From contig JASANG010001260.1 in the NCBI GenBank assembly GCA_030248215.1, positions 1-64,000 on the forward strand: a stretch of 64,000 nucleotides of DNA. The letters run 5' to 3'. The position numbers and the translations under genes were made by a program. Source of the DNA: Enoplolaimus lenunculus. Lineage: Eukaryota; Nematoda; Enoplea; Enoplida; Thoracostomopsidae. The notes beneath the pieces were generated by a model. That model had not been told where the DNA came from. It searched no databases and was given only the letters and a program-made list of their open reading frames with translations. Of this stretch, positions 35,449 to 47,944 are shown piece after piece (position 1 is the first letter of the stretch; every line of letters starts with the position of its first letter).

Positions 35449-36540
35449 AAAATCCGAAACATGTTAAATGAGGCTGTTCGAACACAGATTGCGGTTTCAC
35501 TTAAAACTTTTGATTCCATTTGACTCAGCAAAAGATTTACCCTGAGACTAAGCTTCAAATAGCTGCACGACTTACAGCATAGCAGACACGAATCTGCGGT
35601 GTTATATATATTTGAATCTAATATTCGCGACTCTTAATATCAACTTTATATGACTATACTCAAGCAATATGAAATCTTGCAATAGTTTAGGTGCAACTGA
35701 CATTTAGACTTATACAGGAACCACCTGAATTATGGAAAAGCTGCGCCTCTTGGCCTGGTTAGTAGAATTTGTTTGCGAAGTCTTCGGATAAAAGATTGAA
35801 AATAAAAAAATATCTAAACAATCAGTATCAGAATGGAATGTAAAGCACGCACTAAACAATAAATATATGGCTTTAGCTAGTGTACACAGATTTACATCAG
35901 TGACTACGAAATGCCAACTAACGTACTCGGTAGCTATTCAATACAAACTTAAAACAAACATGGTACAAAAAATATTACAGGAATGCCAGCGAATCATTGT
36001 TCATGTTTGCAGTGTTTCTAACTTGTTATTGTCGATATTCTTCAAAAAATACACACGAGAGCAAAAATTGCTGAGTATTCTAGTACGGTAGTTGCTTTGC
36101 GATAACAGTTGTATGTTTACAACAATTAGTTGCAGCGCAATGTTTACAAAGTACAAAGTTACTGCCTTCTCACGCGTTACGCGATTATTAGTAGAAAACG
36201 TTAAACTAACGTTTCCAAACATGTATATTCATGCACAGTAAAGCCAGGTATAAAATCATTTAGACTGCTATATGGTAAATAAAATAGAGTGGGTGGCTCG
36301 CACTCACCAAATTTGTGTTTTATAACCATTTTAATCGAGATATTTTTGATCACACAGATTTGAGATAAGCATATTATGTTGTAGCAATGGTAATAAAACA
36401 TGTACATATGTACATTTCAATGTGACATTACATAAATTACCTAAATTAGCTATCGCATGAACTGTAACTTTACGGGGTCCTCTATTAGTTTCGTTAAGCA
36501 AGTCGACACAAACATAACAAAATTTCTAATCAATTAAATA
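35449..36540. other. Intergenic and 3' flank of the Ac45 gene
   Basis: No gene is recognised. The Ac45 3' untranslated region must extend here on the minus strand, but no canonical AATAAA was found close to the stop. Confidence 0.4.
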
Positions 36541-39500
36541 TTATTCTCGTACATTAATCATCAATGGCTTTTGTCGTGGATCATCGAAACGGTCCATTGT
36601 TTTCAAATCAGCAATCATACAAATTCCATAAAAGAAAATCAGCAATAGTAGCACCACAGTGATAATTCCCATCCATATTCCAGCCGTGAAAAAAGGAACA
36701 CAATCGTCTGTATCGGCCCAGATTGCAATTCCAGTTGAATTTACTGCAACGCCAGGCTTTGTAAACGGTTGAAGCTGCAGTACAATAAACAACAAATTTG
36801 CAACGATTGAAGCTGCAGTACAATAAACACCAAATTTGCAACCAATTAAAACACAAACTGTATTGTGTTTGTTAAATATGGCGATGACAAGCGTTAACTA
36901 TACCTTAACGCTTGTCACAGAGCAATTTGTGACAAGCGTTAGGGTAAGGTTAACACGTGACAAATTTTAAATTTGTCACGCGTTCACCCTACCTTATTAC
37001 ACATTTTGTGGCAGACTTTAAAATTATATTGTTAACGACGCATAAATCTATGCAAAGAATCTTGCAGCCATCATTTAATCACCATTACATTAGAAAACAG
37101 TGTTAGGCAAATGGGCTACATTTACCTGAACCTTGTACAACTCCAAATTTACACTATATCCGCCAGAAGTCGTTTCATTGCAGACAAATATGTGAGGGTT
37201 TTTACACGAAAATGAAAAACCTTTCGCAGCTGTAAAATATGTTTTCGATACTGCTTTACATGATTGAACAGACTGAGACGAACCACCATCAGGTCTAAAT
37301 TTAACACTGACAGTAAGTTCACTTTTCGCCGAGCCGTGACTTTGCGTTGGTTGAATCAAACGCCAAAACGTTCCACTGGAGTAGGCTTCCATGTTGAATC
37401 TGAATATGCAACTTTTCATAAGCTCTATGAACACCATAAGCTCTGTGAACAGACGCCTAACAGGGTGCAATAGCGGAACTGGATTATACCGAAATCGTAA
37501 TCGGAACTACAAATTTTATGACTTTAAGGATAATTTACATTAAAAACTATATTACTGATTTAGGGCGCATATTGGCTGGCAACAATTTTCAGAACGTCAC
37601 ATGAACAAATTGGCAATCATTTTATGGTTAAAAAACAACAATCAATTATTGATAAGTTAACTCCTAGAAATCAATTTAATACAAATAAACGTTACAGAAT
37701 TGTTATGCACCACATCACAACAAGTAGGCTTAAAGTTAAGCTGCCAAAATTCATACTCTGATTGATTGTGCAATCGGAATCGCAACTAGTTTTGAATCGG
37801 AATTCTAATAGGAATTCCGGTTGCACCCTGCCGCTTAAGATACAGTAATGAATATGGTGTACCTGTTGGGGCCGTAGGCTCACTACCTGTACTACACGGG
37901 ACAAATAGTTGGAGAAATATTTTTCAAAATGAATAGATAGAAGAAACGCGAGAATTGACCCTTGCTTGCAGATATTATCAACCGTTTCCATCCGCGAAAT
38001 TCCTTTTGACAAGCGGAAAACATATCTACAAATGTAGTATCTCACTGAATTTTAGAGCTTTGACCCGAGTTATTGCGACTAAAGAAACGCGAGACCAAGC
38101 CTGGGAAAAGCAGAAACGAGCTTTATCAAGACTCACATTCCTGTTCGAAACCATTTCAACGATTTTTCAAAATTGCTCTAGCGAATTATGCCTTATTCGC
38201 GCAACTAACACGATTTTCTTGCAGATGCAATTATTTTCAAGGAAAAATCATTTATGAATCTTGAAATGAATTTATGCGAATAATTTTCAGACTACTGTAA
38301 TAAATAACAAGCATGAGCTATAAATAAATTATCTATTTAGCCAATGATTATGAATTAATTTGCCTTGCAATGCTATTTATACCTAAATAATTTTTGGCGT
38401 AAAGTCATCACCAATAATCTGCAGCCGCAAGTTCTTCGAATGAATTTTTGAAAAAAGCGCACCTGCAAGTTTCTGTGGCAAAAATACTCTCGCGTAAACA
38501 AGGGTCTACTCGAAATTTCTTGAAAACACTTTCATACGATACAATTTCGATTTAGTGCTTAAAAACAAAAATCAAACCCAGTCGCAATCGCCGTAGTTTG
38601 CGAAATATCAAACAAGTTTCATATTTGAATTAATTCAAGCTTGTTGAATAAATTCAAAAAGTCTGAATATTCAAAAGCACTCAACGACGTGTCCTTCGAT
38701 CAGCTATTTAACCAATAATCCCTACTTACGTTATGTCAAGCGATACATCAGTGAACTTTCCCAATGGTGATGAAAAATCAGTGTACGACAAAATCACGCT
38801 GTAACAATAAGTCAAGTTGCTGTTGCATTTAACACAAATGTACGCAACTTGTGTTTTTACAGCAGCAGCCAATACTATTTTTGCATAAGTAGGCATGATC
38901 GTGTCTTTACGCATCCGCGTTTAAAATTAAAGTAACCATTTTTTGCTATATTACTGGTGCACTAACCTTAGTTGAATATAAGGTGTGTTGACTTAATCTA
39001 CAGTATTTTGGATTTTTCTTATCAACTGAATCGAAATCCATCTTCGATCGTTTATTTTCGGTTATATATTTAGAAAGTTTTTAAGTATATAAGTTCAGGA
39101 AGGTTTATATTTATGATAACGTAGTGAGCACCAGATAGCCGGTTCCCATATACCTTCCAGCAAAAAACTGACATCACCAATCTGCATCTAACTCCGATAT
39201 GTGGTATATACCCAACTGGATCGGGATGTGGTAACAAAAGTTACAGCCCACAATCCGGTTTGGGTTCTATTAAAATTAATATATCCCGTCGCACTTTGCA
39301 ACTCAACAATACTATACAGGAAAACATGAAATCTTTTATACTAACGAGGACTGTGTTGAATTGCAAGATGGATTCGACGCGGACAACTTCGTTGCATTTA
39401 ACACTTCGCGTTGTGGACCGTAAAGTCGGAGCCTAACTTCTTCAATGTACAATGTACAATTGTTCCGATTGACAAACGTATTGCCTGTCAGAGCTGTTCT

Positions 39501-42500
39501 TGTCAAGCGAGTTTGCCGCTTGACCCGATTCTGACACAACAAAAAATCATCAGGAAATAACGTGTCGAGTTTTTGGCTGTCTTATACTGTCCTTTACTTC
39601 TCCCCATTTTGTACGGACTTTCCCCAAGTTAAACTCGGAAACATTTGAAGATTGAATGGTGATCTCAGGTTGAACCTATGGAGTCAGTTTTGCATTCTAC
39701 TGCTAACGTTAACTATACATTATAATATTCACATCTGGGATAATTTAACAGCATTTTAGGCTGATAAACACTAACAGAAGTGGCGTAATAGTGTTATATT
39801 TTAAGGCGTGAGCCCGTTATAATAATTTTTAAGGTGTGCATTAACATCATATGCAGGTTACACGGTTGGCAGGGGGGAGGGGTTCTCACCCTTGCCCCTT
39901 CAAGCAAGAAGAGCCCAGTTGTTATCAATAATTAACAGTCTTCATGAAATATCGAAAACAGTTTGCGCAAACATGTAGTTTTTAATTTAGCATAATTTGT
40001 TATCTAAAACGCGCTAGTTATTACGTATACACCACAGATGCTATTTACTCAAAAGTAGATAAAACAGCGGTTATATAACTAAAAAGCATTAAACAGAAAC
40101 CACCACAAGCAAAACTCACTCGTCGGCTAGGTTCCCGCCCAACAATCATGCCAAACACAGGTGGCTTTTGCATAACTGACAACACCCTTTGCATGGTCTC
40201 ATCTGAAACAGACATAAACTTCGCTTAAATCCGAGTTTTATATTTCGAGTGCATCTTTTAGCTATATATTATACGCAGGATGCAAATCGAAACTGGATTA
40301 CATCGGAAATGCAACAGCAAATTTATACCGGAATCGGAACTACAAATTTTGTGACAAACAGATGTGTGTATTAACAAATACAATATTGAGTTAGGGTCAG
40401 GGTGCAACCGGAATTACAATTTACCGGAACCGGAAAGTGAAAAATGCATTTCACCAAAAATTTCATTTTAATCTTATTTTTTGCTCTATTATTTGTGAAA
40501 TAACCTTAGTCGAACATAGATATTTATTTTATTTGTTGTATTTTAGATTTTCATCATCGACTGAAGTGAAATCCACCATCAATGGCTATAAATATATGAA
40601 CAACTAAAAGAGAAAAAATTAGCAAAGTTAATAAAACGGCCAAATTAGAATACTGGAATTTTTAAATCCGGTAAAAAACCAGAACGGAAACCGGAAGGAA
40701 AAAAAACGCCAAAACCGACCCTGGTTAGGGTGTATGTCGGCTTGCAACATTTTTGAAACACATCGAATGAAGAAATTGACAATGTTTATTTGAGATCGGT
40801 AAAGCTTAATACAACCATAATCATTGTTATTTTCAAAACAAAATTGCAGTTTTAAATGTTTTGATGTTGAGACCGAAAGAATTTTTGGAACCGGAACTTG
40901 TTTTGAACGTGAATACTAATTAGAATCGGAATTCCAGTTACACCCTGATTATAGATATAGAAATGCGTGATTCAAATTGGCTTCACAAGATGCTTGACAT
41001 AATCTCGAAAACAGATTACGCCAAAAATAATTTGACTACATTGTTATCATTAAAAATAAAAACATAAACAATATTAAAGTTTTTCAACAAAAACGTGTCT
41101 AGCTAAGGTTGCTCTATCGTCATTTCTTAGTAAAACAACTTAATTTTCACCGACCAAAATTTAATACCGGAATCTTAGCTCCGGTAACAATTTACCGGAA
41201 CCGCGGAACTGGATACCAAAAAAGACGGAGTCGAATAATCTAATGTAAGGCTGGAGCCGAAGTTAATTCAAATCCAATACCAGATTGCATTCAAATATCA
41301 GAACATAACTAACAATTCACTCTTCAATGACCTAAAGTATCCAAATTGCAAAGTGACACCGCTTAAAATTTCACGCAGATGCATTTGTAACACTATCACA
41401 ACAACCCAATATCATTATTTTCTGTTTTTTGTAGCATTGTGTTCAGTTGATATTTTTCAAACAATTTGGTATTTTCACGCTCTGAAGATGCAAGGGATCA
41501 TAAAATTACATTTTCTCAAAGAAACTTTTTTCCTTTTTCAGGTTTTTCGAGTGTTAAGAGTTTAACTTGCTCTTAATGGAAATAAAATCAGGTGCATAGT
41601 ATGAGTTGTTTAGTGCGAAGGCATTTGGGGGTAACAGCCGCACATCTCGTTCAGTATGTTTTAGAAAAGTAGGGGGTCAGGAGGCGGCAGCACGCTGAAA
41701 CGATTAAAATAGAACATTGTTTTTGTACATAATTAAAGAAAGACCCCTGAAACTTTCATGACGGTATTTTCTGTAGTGAATAAAATTACGCCACTATGTT
41801 TGTCTAGTCATGCCGTGTGGAAAAAAATTACGCCACTGTGTTTGTCTCGACAAGCGGCGTCCAACGGTACGTTATATGTCCATCTTTTTGAAAAAATTTT
41901 CAAATATAAGGGAGGACCCTTATAAATATAAAATAATGGGAAAAATTTTCGTAAAAGTTTCAAAACTGATATTTTTTGATTCGCCGCATTGAAATGAAAA
42001 GAAAAATACTTACTGAAATTTTTGCAAAAAACCCATTTTTTCGAGATTTATTAATTTTTGAAGCTATAACAAAGGAATGGCCTTTTCCCTGGGTAATATA
42101 AAATAGAGGTGGCTAAGATTAAGGCTATCATTTTTGCTTAGGAATAGGAATAGGAATACGCTGAGATATACTGTTACGCCAAATAACACTGCTCATAATG
42201 CAAATGATGGTTACACTTTTTAAAAGTTTTTAAAAATATCCGGCAAGTTAAAATACCGGCGCCGGACTCAGATATTCGGTGGCACCTTGATATATAGGTA
42301 TATATTATATAAATGTATTTATATGTATATATTATATAAATTAGAGATGTCCCGGGGCCAAGGCCAGCAAAATACACTAAACTAATAATATTTTATGAAC
42401 CTTCTGCGTAAGTATGTACCTGGGAGCACGGTACCGTTTTTATCATATCGCGTCAGGCGGCATTTTGTTGATACTCCTATGTTGAAAAGTTACTATTATG

Positions 42501-45273
42501 TGTTTGTTATTTGCCATATCGCGTTAAGCGACATTTTGCATACGGTCATGCATACTTACTGCACTGCGTTCAGATTGTGGCTAAATTGTGCCACGGAACA
42601 TTTTGCCTAGACGTGTGTTGAAAGTGACTGCAGTGCTCTAGTTGTAGTGCTTACAAAACAAGTTTCCACAACAGCAATGTTTTGCTATGTAAACGTGTAC
42701 ATCGGCTGTATATTCATTATTGGTTAGCGGTCGTGTTTTGATTCGTCCTTATTTTATTCTGCTGAGCTTAGTCACGTACTGCGCGAAGCGGGGGCGTTTG
42801 CAGTGAAGTAGAGGTGGGAAGCAGGGTACAAACAAGTTGCGATTTCGGTTAAAATTAGATTCACAATTAGTTTTGATTCCGATTAGAAATTTAAAATATT
42901 GTAACATGCGAACTTTTCAGGCCCCATCTCTTATGAAGCGTTTTAGCAACCTTTTTCATTTAGCATACGAGCGGATATTAAATGTTTTTCTAGTACTGTC
43001 CATGATACCGTATAGTCCCGGCCCGGAACGCCCTGGCACCGGCACCGGGACATCTCTAGTAAGATATTGTTAAAAATGCGACACAAACAGTGCACATATA
43101 AAGTACTCATGGAATAAAATGCGAAAGGATTTAAAAACCATAATAATCTGAAGGCTATTTAATACAGTGCCACTTTGTTTAAACTTGAAACAAAAGGCGA
43201 ACTGAACACGTTTACCGCTGGCCAGTTCCGCACTTGAAAAACATCTACTCTTACCTAAGTGACCGAACGATTCTACATTTACATAAATCAACGCTCCTTT
43301 CGGTGGTGAATTTGAATTTGTGTCGTACTCTTCAACAGCATTTGACGGTAAATCAACTTCTATTTTTTCTTTAAACGTTTTCAAGCCGTCATTCTTGTCT
43401 TCAATCAAGCCGTAATCATTGCTTTTCAACAGAACGTTCTGCAACACAATGATACCACCGATAATCAGGGTGCAACCGGAATTACAATTTACCGGAACCT
43501 GAATTTGAAAATTTTACCGGAAACGGAACCGGAAAATGAAAATGCATGCCACCGAAAAATTCATTTTAATATTATTGATGAAATAACCCTAGTTGGAGAT
43601 AGGTATATACGTTATCTGCTGTATTTTAGATTTTCATAATCCACGGAAGCGAAATCTACCGTAGATGGTTTTTTAGCTATTGTCAAGGTTTGCATACTGT
43701 CCTAATGAAATCTAGTTAATTTTTATCGTCATTTTATAGCAAAATATCTTAATTAAAACCGACCTAATTTTAATACCGGAATTTCTAATTCCGGTAAAAA
43801 TTTAACGGAACCAGAATGTGGAATAATGTCGGAACCTGAACCGGAATTGCGGTTGCACCCTGCCGATAATATATAGTAAGAACAAGATTGCACCATACCG
43901 ATACTTGCGTGAAAAATCCATGCAAAACACAATACAATTCTACAGAAACATACATATAACAGCTAAAATTGTTTAAATATTTCATAAACGGAGAAGTTAC
44001 GCAATATCTGCAAAATAACAACTGATCAGGGTGCAATGCGGAACTGCAATACAACGGAATCGGACCACCAATTCATTGGCTTACTGATAATTTGCATTAA
44101 CAAGTATAATACCTATTGTTTTAAGGTATCAGTTGGATGGCAACAATGGTCAAAAAGGTTGCATGAACAAATTGGCAATCATTTTTGTTCTGTAAAGTTA
44201 AACTACAATCAACTATTGATAAGATGCAATCGGAAATTGGCAATTATTTTTGTTCTGTAAAGCGAAACTACAATCAACTATTGATAAGTTACAATCGGAA
44301 TCGGGACTCGTTTCGAATCGCAATTTTGGTTGCACTCTGCTACTGTCCAAAACAAAATTAGCTTAAGCAAACTTAAACCGAAAATTGCAAACCGTGTCGT
44401 TCATACAGCATCGTTCGGCTGTCCGAGTCCGATGCAGTTGTTTTACCTCTCAAGATACAGTAACAAACAAAGAAATTGTTATGAAAATACTAACGTACCT
44501 TCAAGAATTTGAGTTTATTCACAGGAGCATTCGGTGAGTATACGTCTGCGTAATAATTAAATTCTTTCATATCAAACTAAAATTAAAATTGAAATTCGTT
44601 TCGATAAAACTGCAATTGGAACAATTATTAGTATTCACAGTTATCACTCAGAATAAACCATTTTATTATATTTAAAACGGATCTGCTGTCTGACAGAACA
44701 TGTTTTCGAAGTCTCATATTATGTACGTATCATTAAATAACTAATATATACGTACAGTGAAACTAATCTGAATTATATATTTAAGTACCTTTGTCGACAG
44801 CACAAAAACTACTGCTTGTTGCGTCTTAGTTGGAAGCGGCAAGCCTTCAAAAATGTCACCAGAATTTAACGGTCTAAAACACAAACTTGCGTGAGGATTA
44901 AATGACTGATATCCAACACTGACAATTTTGTATACATACCAATAGCTTCAAGCTTTAATCAAACCCTATAGTAACAGTATTTTTAAACAAAATCAACAGT
45001 GAAGACTCATTAAGCCCTTTCAGCCTCTCAGAAATTAAGGGCCCATTCTCATAAAGGTTTTATTTAATAAAACAGTAAGTAACCTTCTATACATATATAC
45101 ATTTGTGAATATCGATGAAAATGTGTGAAACTACGTTGCCGAAAGTGCTTATTCTATTTGTCAACATGTATAGATTACAAAACCACTTCTAACCTGTCTG
45201 ACGTCCAAAAGATCACAGGAGCGCCCGAAACTACAACAACGACATGCAGAACTGACAATAAAAATAACTTCAT
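36541..45273 (-). CDS. ATP6AP1: V-type proton ATPase accessory subunit Ac45 (S1)
   Basis: Nine exons, minus strand: 45194-45273, 44789-44873, 44499-44576, 43255-43438, 40120-40202, 39352-39530, 38730-38798, 37126-37399, 36541-36774. All are GT-AG with matching phases, giving 421 residues (human protein 470). The exon 6 donor could instead be at 39341, but only the 39351 GT fits the next phase. A signal peptide ([17 protein letters not shown]) precedes PVIFWTSDR, matching the family's mature N-terminus. The luminal part has [12 protein letters not shown] and several N-glycosylation sequons. RVKR at 172-175 fits the furin rule and matches known processing of this family. One membrane segment (about 377-399, after [13 protein letters not shown]) leads to the short cytosolic tail LKTMDRFDD, nearly identical to vertebrates. 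The protein binds the membrane sector of the V-ATPase in secretory and endolysosomal compartments. Introns are packed with hAT-like MITEs. Confidence 0.95.
36769..36844 (-). repeat. 38-bp tandem duplication at the last Ac45 splice acceptor
   Basis: TTGAAGCTGCAGTACAATAA opens a 38-bp unit that occurs twice (36769-36806 and 36807-36844) with about two mismatches. On the minus strand each copy carries the acceptor TTATTGTACTGCAG. Only the copy nearest the exon keeps the reading frame; use of the other would add 38 bases and shift it. Confidence 0.9.
36889..37010. repeat. Palindromic repeat in the last Ac45 intron
   Basis: GACAAGCGTTAA/TTAACGCTTGTC (36893-36923) and a second hairpin with GACAAATTT/AAATTTGTC flanked by GGGTAAGG and CCTACC. 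Similar GTTAACACGTG strings occur at 46970-47150. Confidence 0.65.
37461..37830. mobile_element. hAT-like MITE family E, in Ac45 intron 7
   Basis: Ends CAGGGTGCAATAGCGGAA and TTCCGGTTGCACCCTG. The flanks ACGCCTAA and CCGCTTAA look like an 8-bp target duplication with two changes, as expected for hAT elements. No coding capacity. Confidence 0.75.
40398..40947. mobile_element. hAT-like MITE family E, in Ac45 intron 4
   Basis: CAGGGTGCAACCGGAATTAC at the left and GGAATTCCAGTTACACCCTG at the right. The interior has TTACCGGAACC repeats. A clear target duplication was not found. Confidence 0.75.
42345..43059. mobile_element. Element with AGAGATGTCCCGG inverted ends, in Ac45 intron 4
   Basis: AGAGATGTCCCGGGGCC at the left and GCACCGGGACATCTCT at the right. 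The interior is AT-rich with two related blocks (CATATCGCGT and GGCATTTTG / CATATCGCGT and CGACATTTTG). An AT microsatellite (42287-42341) abuts the left end. Confidence 0.6.
43466..43862. mobile_element. hAT-like MITE family E with perfect 8-bp target duplication
   Basis: CAGGGTGCAACCGGAATTAC to GGAATTGCGGTTGCACCCTG, flanked on both sides by CCGATAAT (43458-43465 and 43863-43870). The duplication and CAGGGTG ends assign it to the hAT group. It ends about 20 bp from the acceptor of Ac45 exon 4. Confidence 0.9.
44027..44339. mobile_element. hAT-like MITE family E copy, in Ac45 intron 3
   Basis: CAGGGTGCAATGCGGAACTG at the left and AATTTTGGTTGCACTCTG at the right. The interior contains a short direct duplication of ATTTTTGTTCTGTAAAG near 44181 and 44245. 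Confidence 0.75.
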
Positions 45274-45365
45274 AATTATTTATTTAGTCTGTTAGCACTC
45301 GCTGCAAAAAGTAACGCTGCGTAGGTACTACACAACGTGTATAACGGTTGTAAGCATGAGACATG
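45274..45365. other. Upstream flank of the Ac45 start
   Basis: Short sequence before the Ac45 ATG (on the minus strand) and the following repeat. No TATA box or other promoter element is convincing. Confidence 0.3.
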
Positions 45366-45835
45366 TTTGTCCGTTATATTTACTAGTGCAGTTTACTGTA
45401 TGTATGCTAGCTGGCAGCATACGGTCGACACACATAGTCGACTAAACATGCAGTTGGAGAGGAGGGCTGCGTAGGCAGTGGTAGTGCTCGCTTAAGGGTC
45501 CGTAGGCTGAGTTCGACCGCCGCTCGGGAAGCCCGATTTTCCAGCTGCTCAATAAAACGGTCTGATATCCCGGTTCCTACATAAACTGACATGGGGGCTA
45601 CGCAATGGCGAATTGCCACGCTATAAACACGATATCCAGTCGAAAATAGGGTGGACGTTCAAAAGAAAACCTTGTTAAAAATAAGGGCATGTAAGCGTGT
45701 GAGAGATGCTTGTCCGTTATGTGGTCATGCTTTATAGTACAGTGCACTGTATGCGTGCTAGCTGGAAGCATACGGTCGACACATATAGTCGACTAAATGT
45801 GCAGTTAGAGAGGCGGGTTGCGAAGAGCCGTGGAA
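45366..45835. repeat. Pair of direct repeats, about 120 bp each
   Basis: TGTCCGTTAT followed by TGCTAGCTGG, AGCATACGGTCGACACA and TAGTCGACTAAA occurs at 45366-45480 and again at 45708-45835, diverged by roughly a tenth. The first copy runs into the tRNA-like SINE head. Confidence 0.8.
45461..45540 (+). mobile_element. tRNA-like SINE head
   Basis: GGGCTGCGTAGGCAGTGG and TAGTGCTCGCTTAAGG followed by GAGTTCGACCGCC resemble A and B boxes with the right spacing, and GGGCT at the start could pair with AGCCC at the end. The arms do not make a clean cloverleaf, so a SINE relic fits better than a tRNA gene. Confidence 0.4.
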
Positions 45836-45840
45836 GGCGA

Positions 45841-46778
45841 AAACGAAAATTAAAATAAAACAATTAATTTTTACCCATACAATTGGAACACTGAAGTGAG
45901 CGAGATGCTTGACAAATACTGGCTGTTAAATCTTTTGGAATTATATAGCAAATTTTTAAATAAATTTACTTTGTTTTAGATAATAAAATAAAATGCTCCA
46001 TAAATGTTGTCCACAGCACGTAGCTAAGTGTCTTCCAAATAAAATTGAAACAAGTGCACCTAAACAAAACATAATTACCTTCAATATTTTGTTCATATGA
46101 ATGTATACCAAGCACTGGTGCGGTGGGAAAATTCTACAAGAACTACCGAAAGAGATACAAAAGTGACATGAGCGGCGCTATATATTATGAATAACAAAAC
46201 GTATTCATAAAAATCCATGTAAAAACTGATTCTGGCCCATGTCTTGTCCTGGAGAGTGTGGGGATGCATCCTCAAAACGGCTGCCTAGTGGAATTTTTAT
46301 GATATTTAAAATCAAATGTACAATGCAATTTTTTGTTCTGCTATATCAAGATTTCACAGTTGTTTTGGGGGCTCCGCCCTGAAGCACAACTATTTTCTTA
46401 ACATTTTCCACTTCTGCATCCCCCACCAAAAATTGCTGGATCTGCCACTGCTATCGAACATGTGTTCGGTATCGCAGAAGGCCAGCTTGCCCAGTGTTGT
46501 TATCTACGTTGTGTGCACTCCCGAAATACTCTAATACGAGACCACTGTAAAGTCCGATAGTCCCTATAGCGAGAACGTAAGGACATATTGCGCTGTGTTC
46601 ATATAGGATCGCAAAAATAAATAACAACAATACAAGTACATACATATATACACTTATTTATTTTGCTTCTTTACCTTTTGTCCCGACTTCCTTCGGATAG
46701 TGTCGGGACAATTAATAGTGTCTACATAACGCATAAAATTGTACTTAATACACTCTAGTTGCAGCTTCGATTTGTATC
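45841..46778. other. Intergenic, no gene seen
   Basis: AT-rich sequence without exons or recognised element ends. Confidence 0.4.
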
Positions 46779-46840
46779 ACTGCAAAAAATGGTGAGTCAA
46801 AGTGACTCTCTCCGAAATATGCTTTTCCTGAAAAACGACA
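46779..46840. mobile_element. MITE family C, left half only
   Basis: CACTGCAAAAAATGGTGAG then GACTCTCTCCGAAATATGC. The right half is missing. Confidence 0.7.
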
Positions 46841-47190
46841 CAGGCCCTAACCTAGACCCAGGCAAGTTTTTTTACAGTAGTGCGCGCATCTTTACGTAGA
46901 TGACCCATTATGCATCGATCACAATAAAAAATTCATTTTGCCACCGGAAACATTATAAGGTCGGGTTAACACGTATCAATTGTCAAAATTTTCATGCGCT
47001 AACCCTAAAATAACACATGTCACAGCCCTATAATACGTGTCACAGAGTACATTATAACACTCCTTAAGGTAGGGTGAACACAATTTTTGCGTTATGGTAG
47101 GGTTAACGCATGATAATTCTGAATTTGACACGTGTTAACTTATATATAATATTTTCGGTTACAAAAGTGAACGATGCAGTACGGTGCATT
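46841..47190. other. Spacer with GTTAACACGT repeats
   Basis: Contains several GTTAAC/ACGTGT/GTGTCAC strings between about 46970 and 47150, like those in the last Ac45 intron. No gene. Confidence 0.45.
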
Positions 47191-47469
47191 AAGCCCTATT
47201 CACAAGTGCAAGTTTTTGTTGCAAGAACTTGCAGCAGGAAATTCCACGCAGAACTTGCATTTTTCATCTGCCAATGAGAGAAAGCAGCTGCAATAAATTC
47301 ATCGAACTTGAATGGTTGTTCACACATGTGAACTATATTCCTAGCTGTGATTTTTAAAGAATCATTTGCAGCTGCAAGTTTTTTGAACGGGATTTTTGAC
47401 AAAAACTTGCAAGTGCAAGATGCAGCTGCACGTTTACGCAGCAAAAACTTGCACGTGTAAATAGGGCTT
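47191..47469. mobile_element. MITE family H (GCAAG-rich)
   Basis: AAGCCCTATTCACAAGTGC at the left and GCACGTGTAAATAGGGCTT at the right. The interior is dense in GCAAGTTTTTG, CTTGCAGC and GCAGCTGC, so the single strand can fold extensively. Confidence 0.85.
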
Positions 47470-47694
47470 TACATATTTTTTCGTTCGCGAGGCAAATTTC
47501 CGTACGACCAATATTGTGCTGCTAAAACATTGACGGCATCTAAAATCCGAGTCAATTTCTGGACATATCTATGTGATCCTTTGCAACCACGCGAAATAAG
47601 AATTGATTCAGCAAGCAGGACATTGATAGCAAATTATTTGGCCGAATTTTTAAATTCGCATTCTTGAAGTATATATTTCGCGCATAGTGGTTAT
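47470..47694. other. Spacer, no gene seen
   Basis: No supported feature. Confidence 0.35.
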
Positions 47695-47944
47695 GGCTCA
47701 TGTAAAGATCAGGGGCGGAAAGTTTTTCTGTGGGTCTAGAATAGAGTATTCTTAAGCTTTAGACTAGTTTTTTGCTTGGCTTAGGCTTTAGTCTTAAGCT
47801 TAGGAATATGCTCATTCTTACGCTTAGGCTTAGGCTTAGCCTTAGGAATATGCTCATTCTTACGCTTATGCATAGGCTTAGGCTTAGACTTAGGCTTAAG
47901 AATATGCTTATAATACTGTTCTGCCCCCGTTCTTTACATTGGCC
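47695..47944. mobile_element. MITE family A, long copy with duplicated core
   Basis: GGCTCATGTAAAGATCAGGG to CCGTTCTTTACATTGGCC. The core GGAATATGCTCATTCTTACG with flanking TTAGGC units occurs twice, making this copy longer than the others. Confidence 0.85.

Noticed and set aside
44499-44555. Shorter version of Ac45 exon 3 using the acceptor TTATTACGCAG
   Set aside because: That acceptor puts the exon out of phase with exon 2; the upstream acceptor TTTTAG at 44577 keeps frame and adds family-like residues.
47760-47930. TTAGGC runs as an interstitial telomere
   Set aside because: The hexamers are degenerate, flanked by the same inverted ends at every site, and belong to MITE families A and B.
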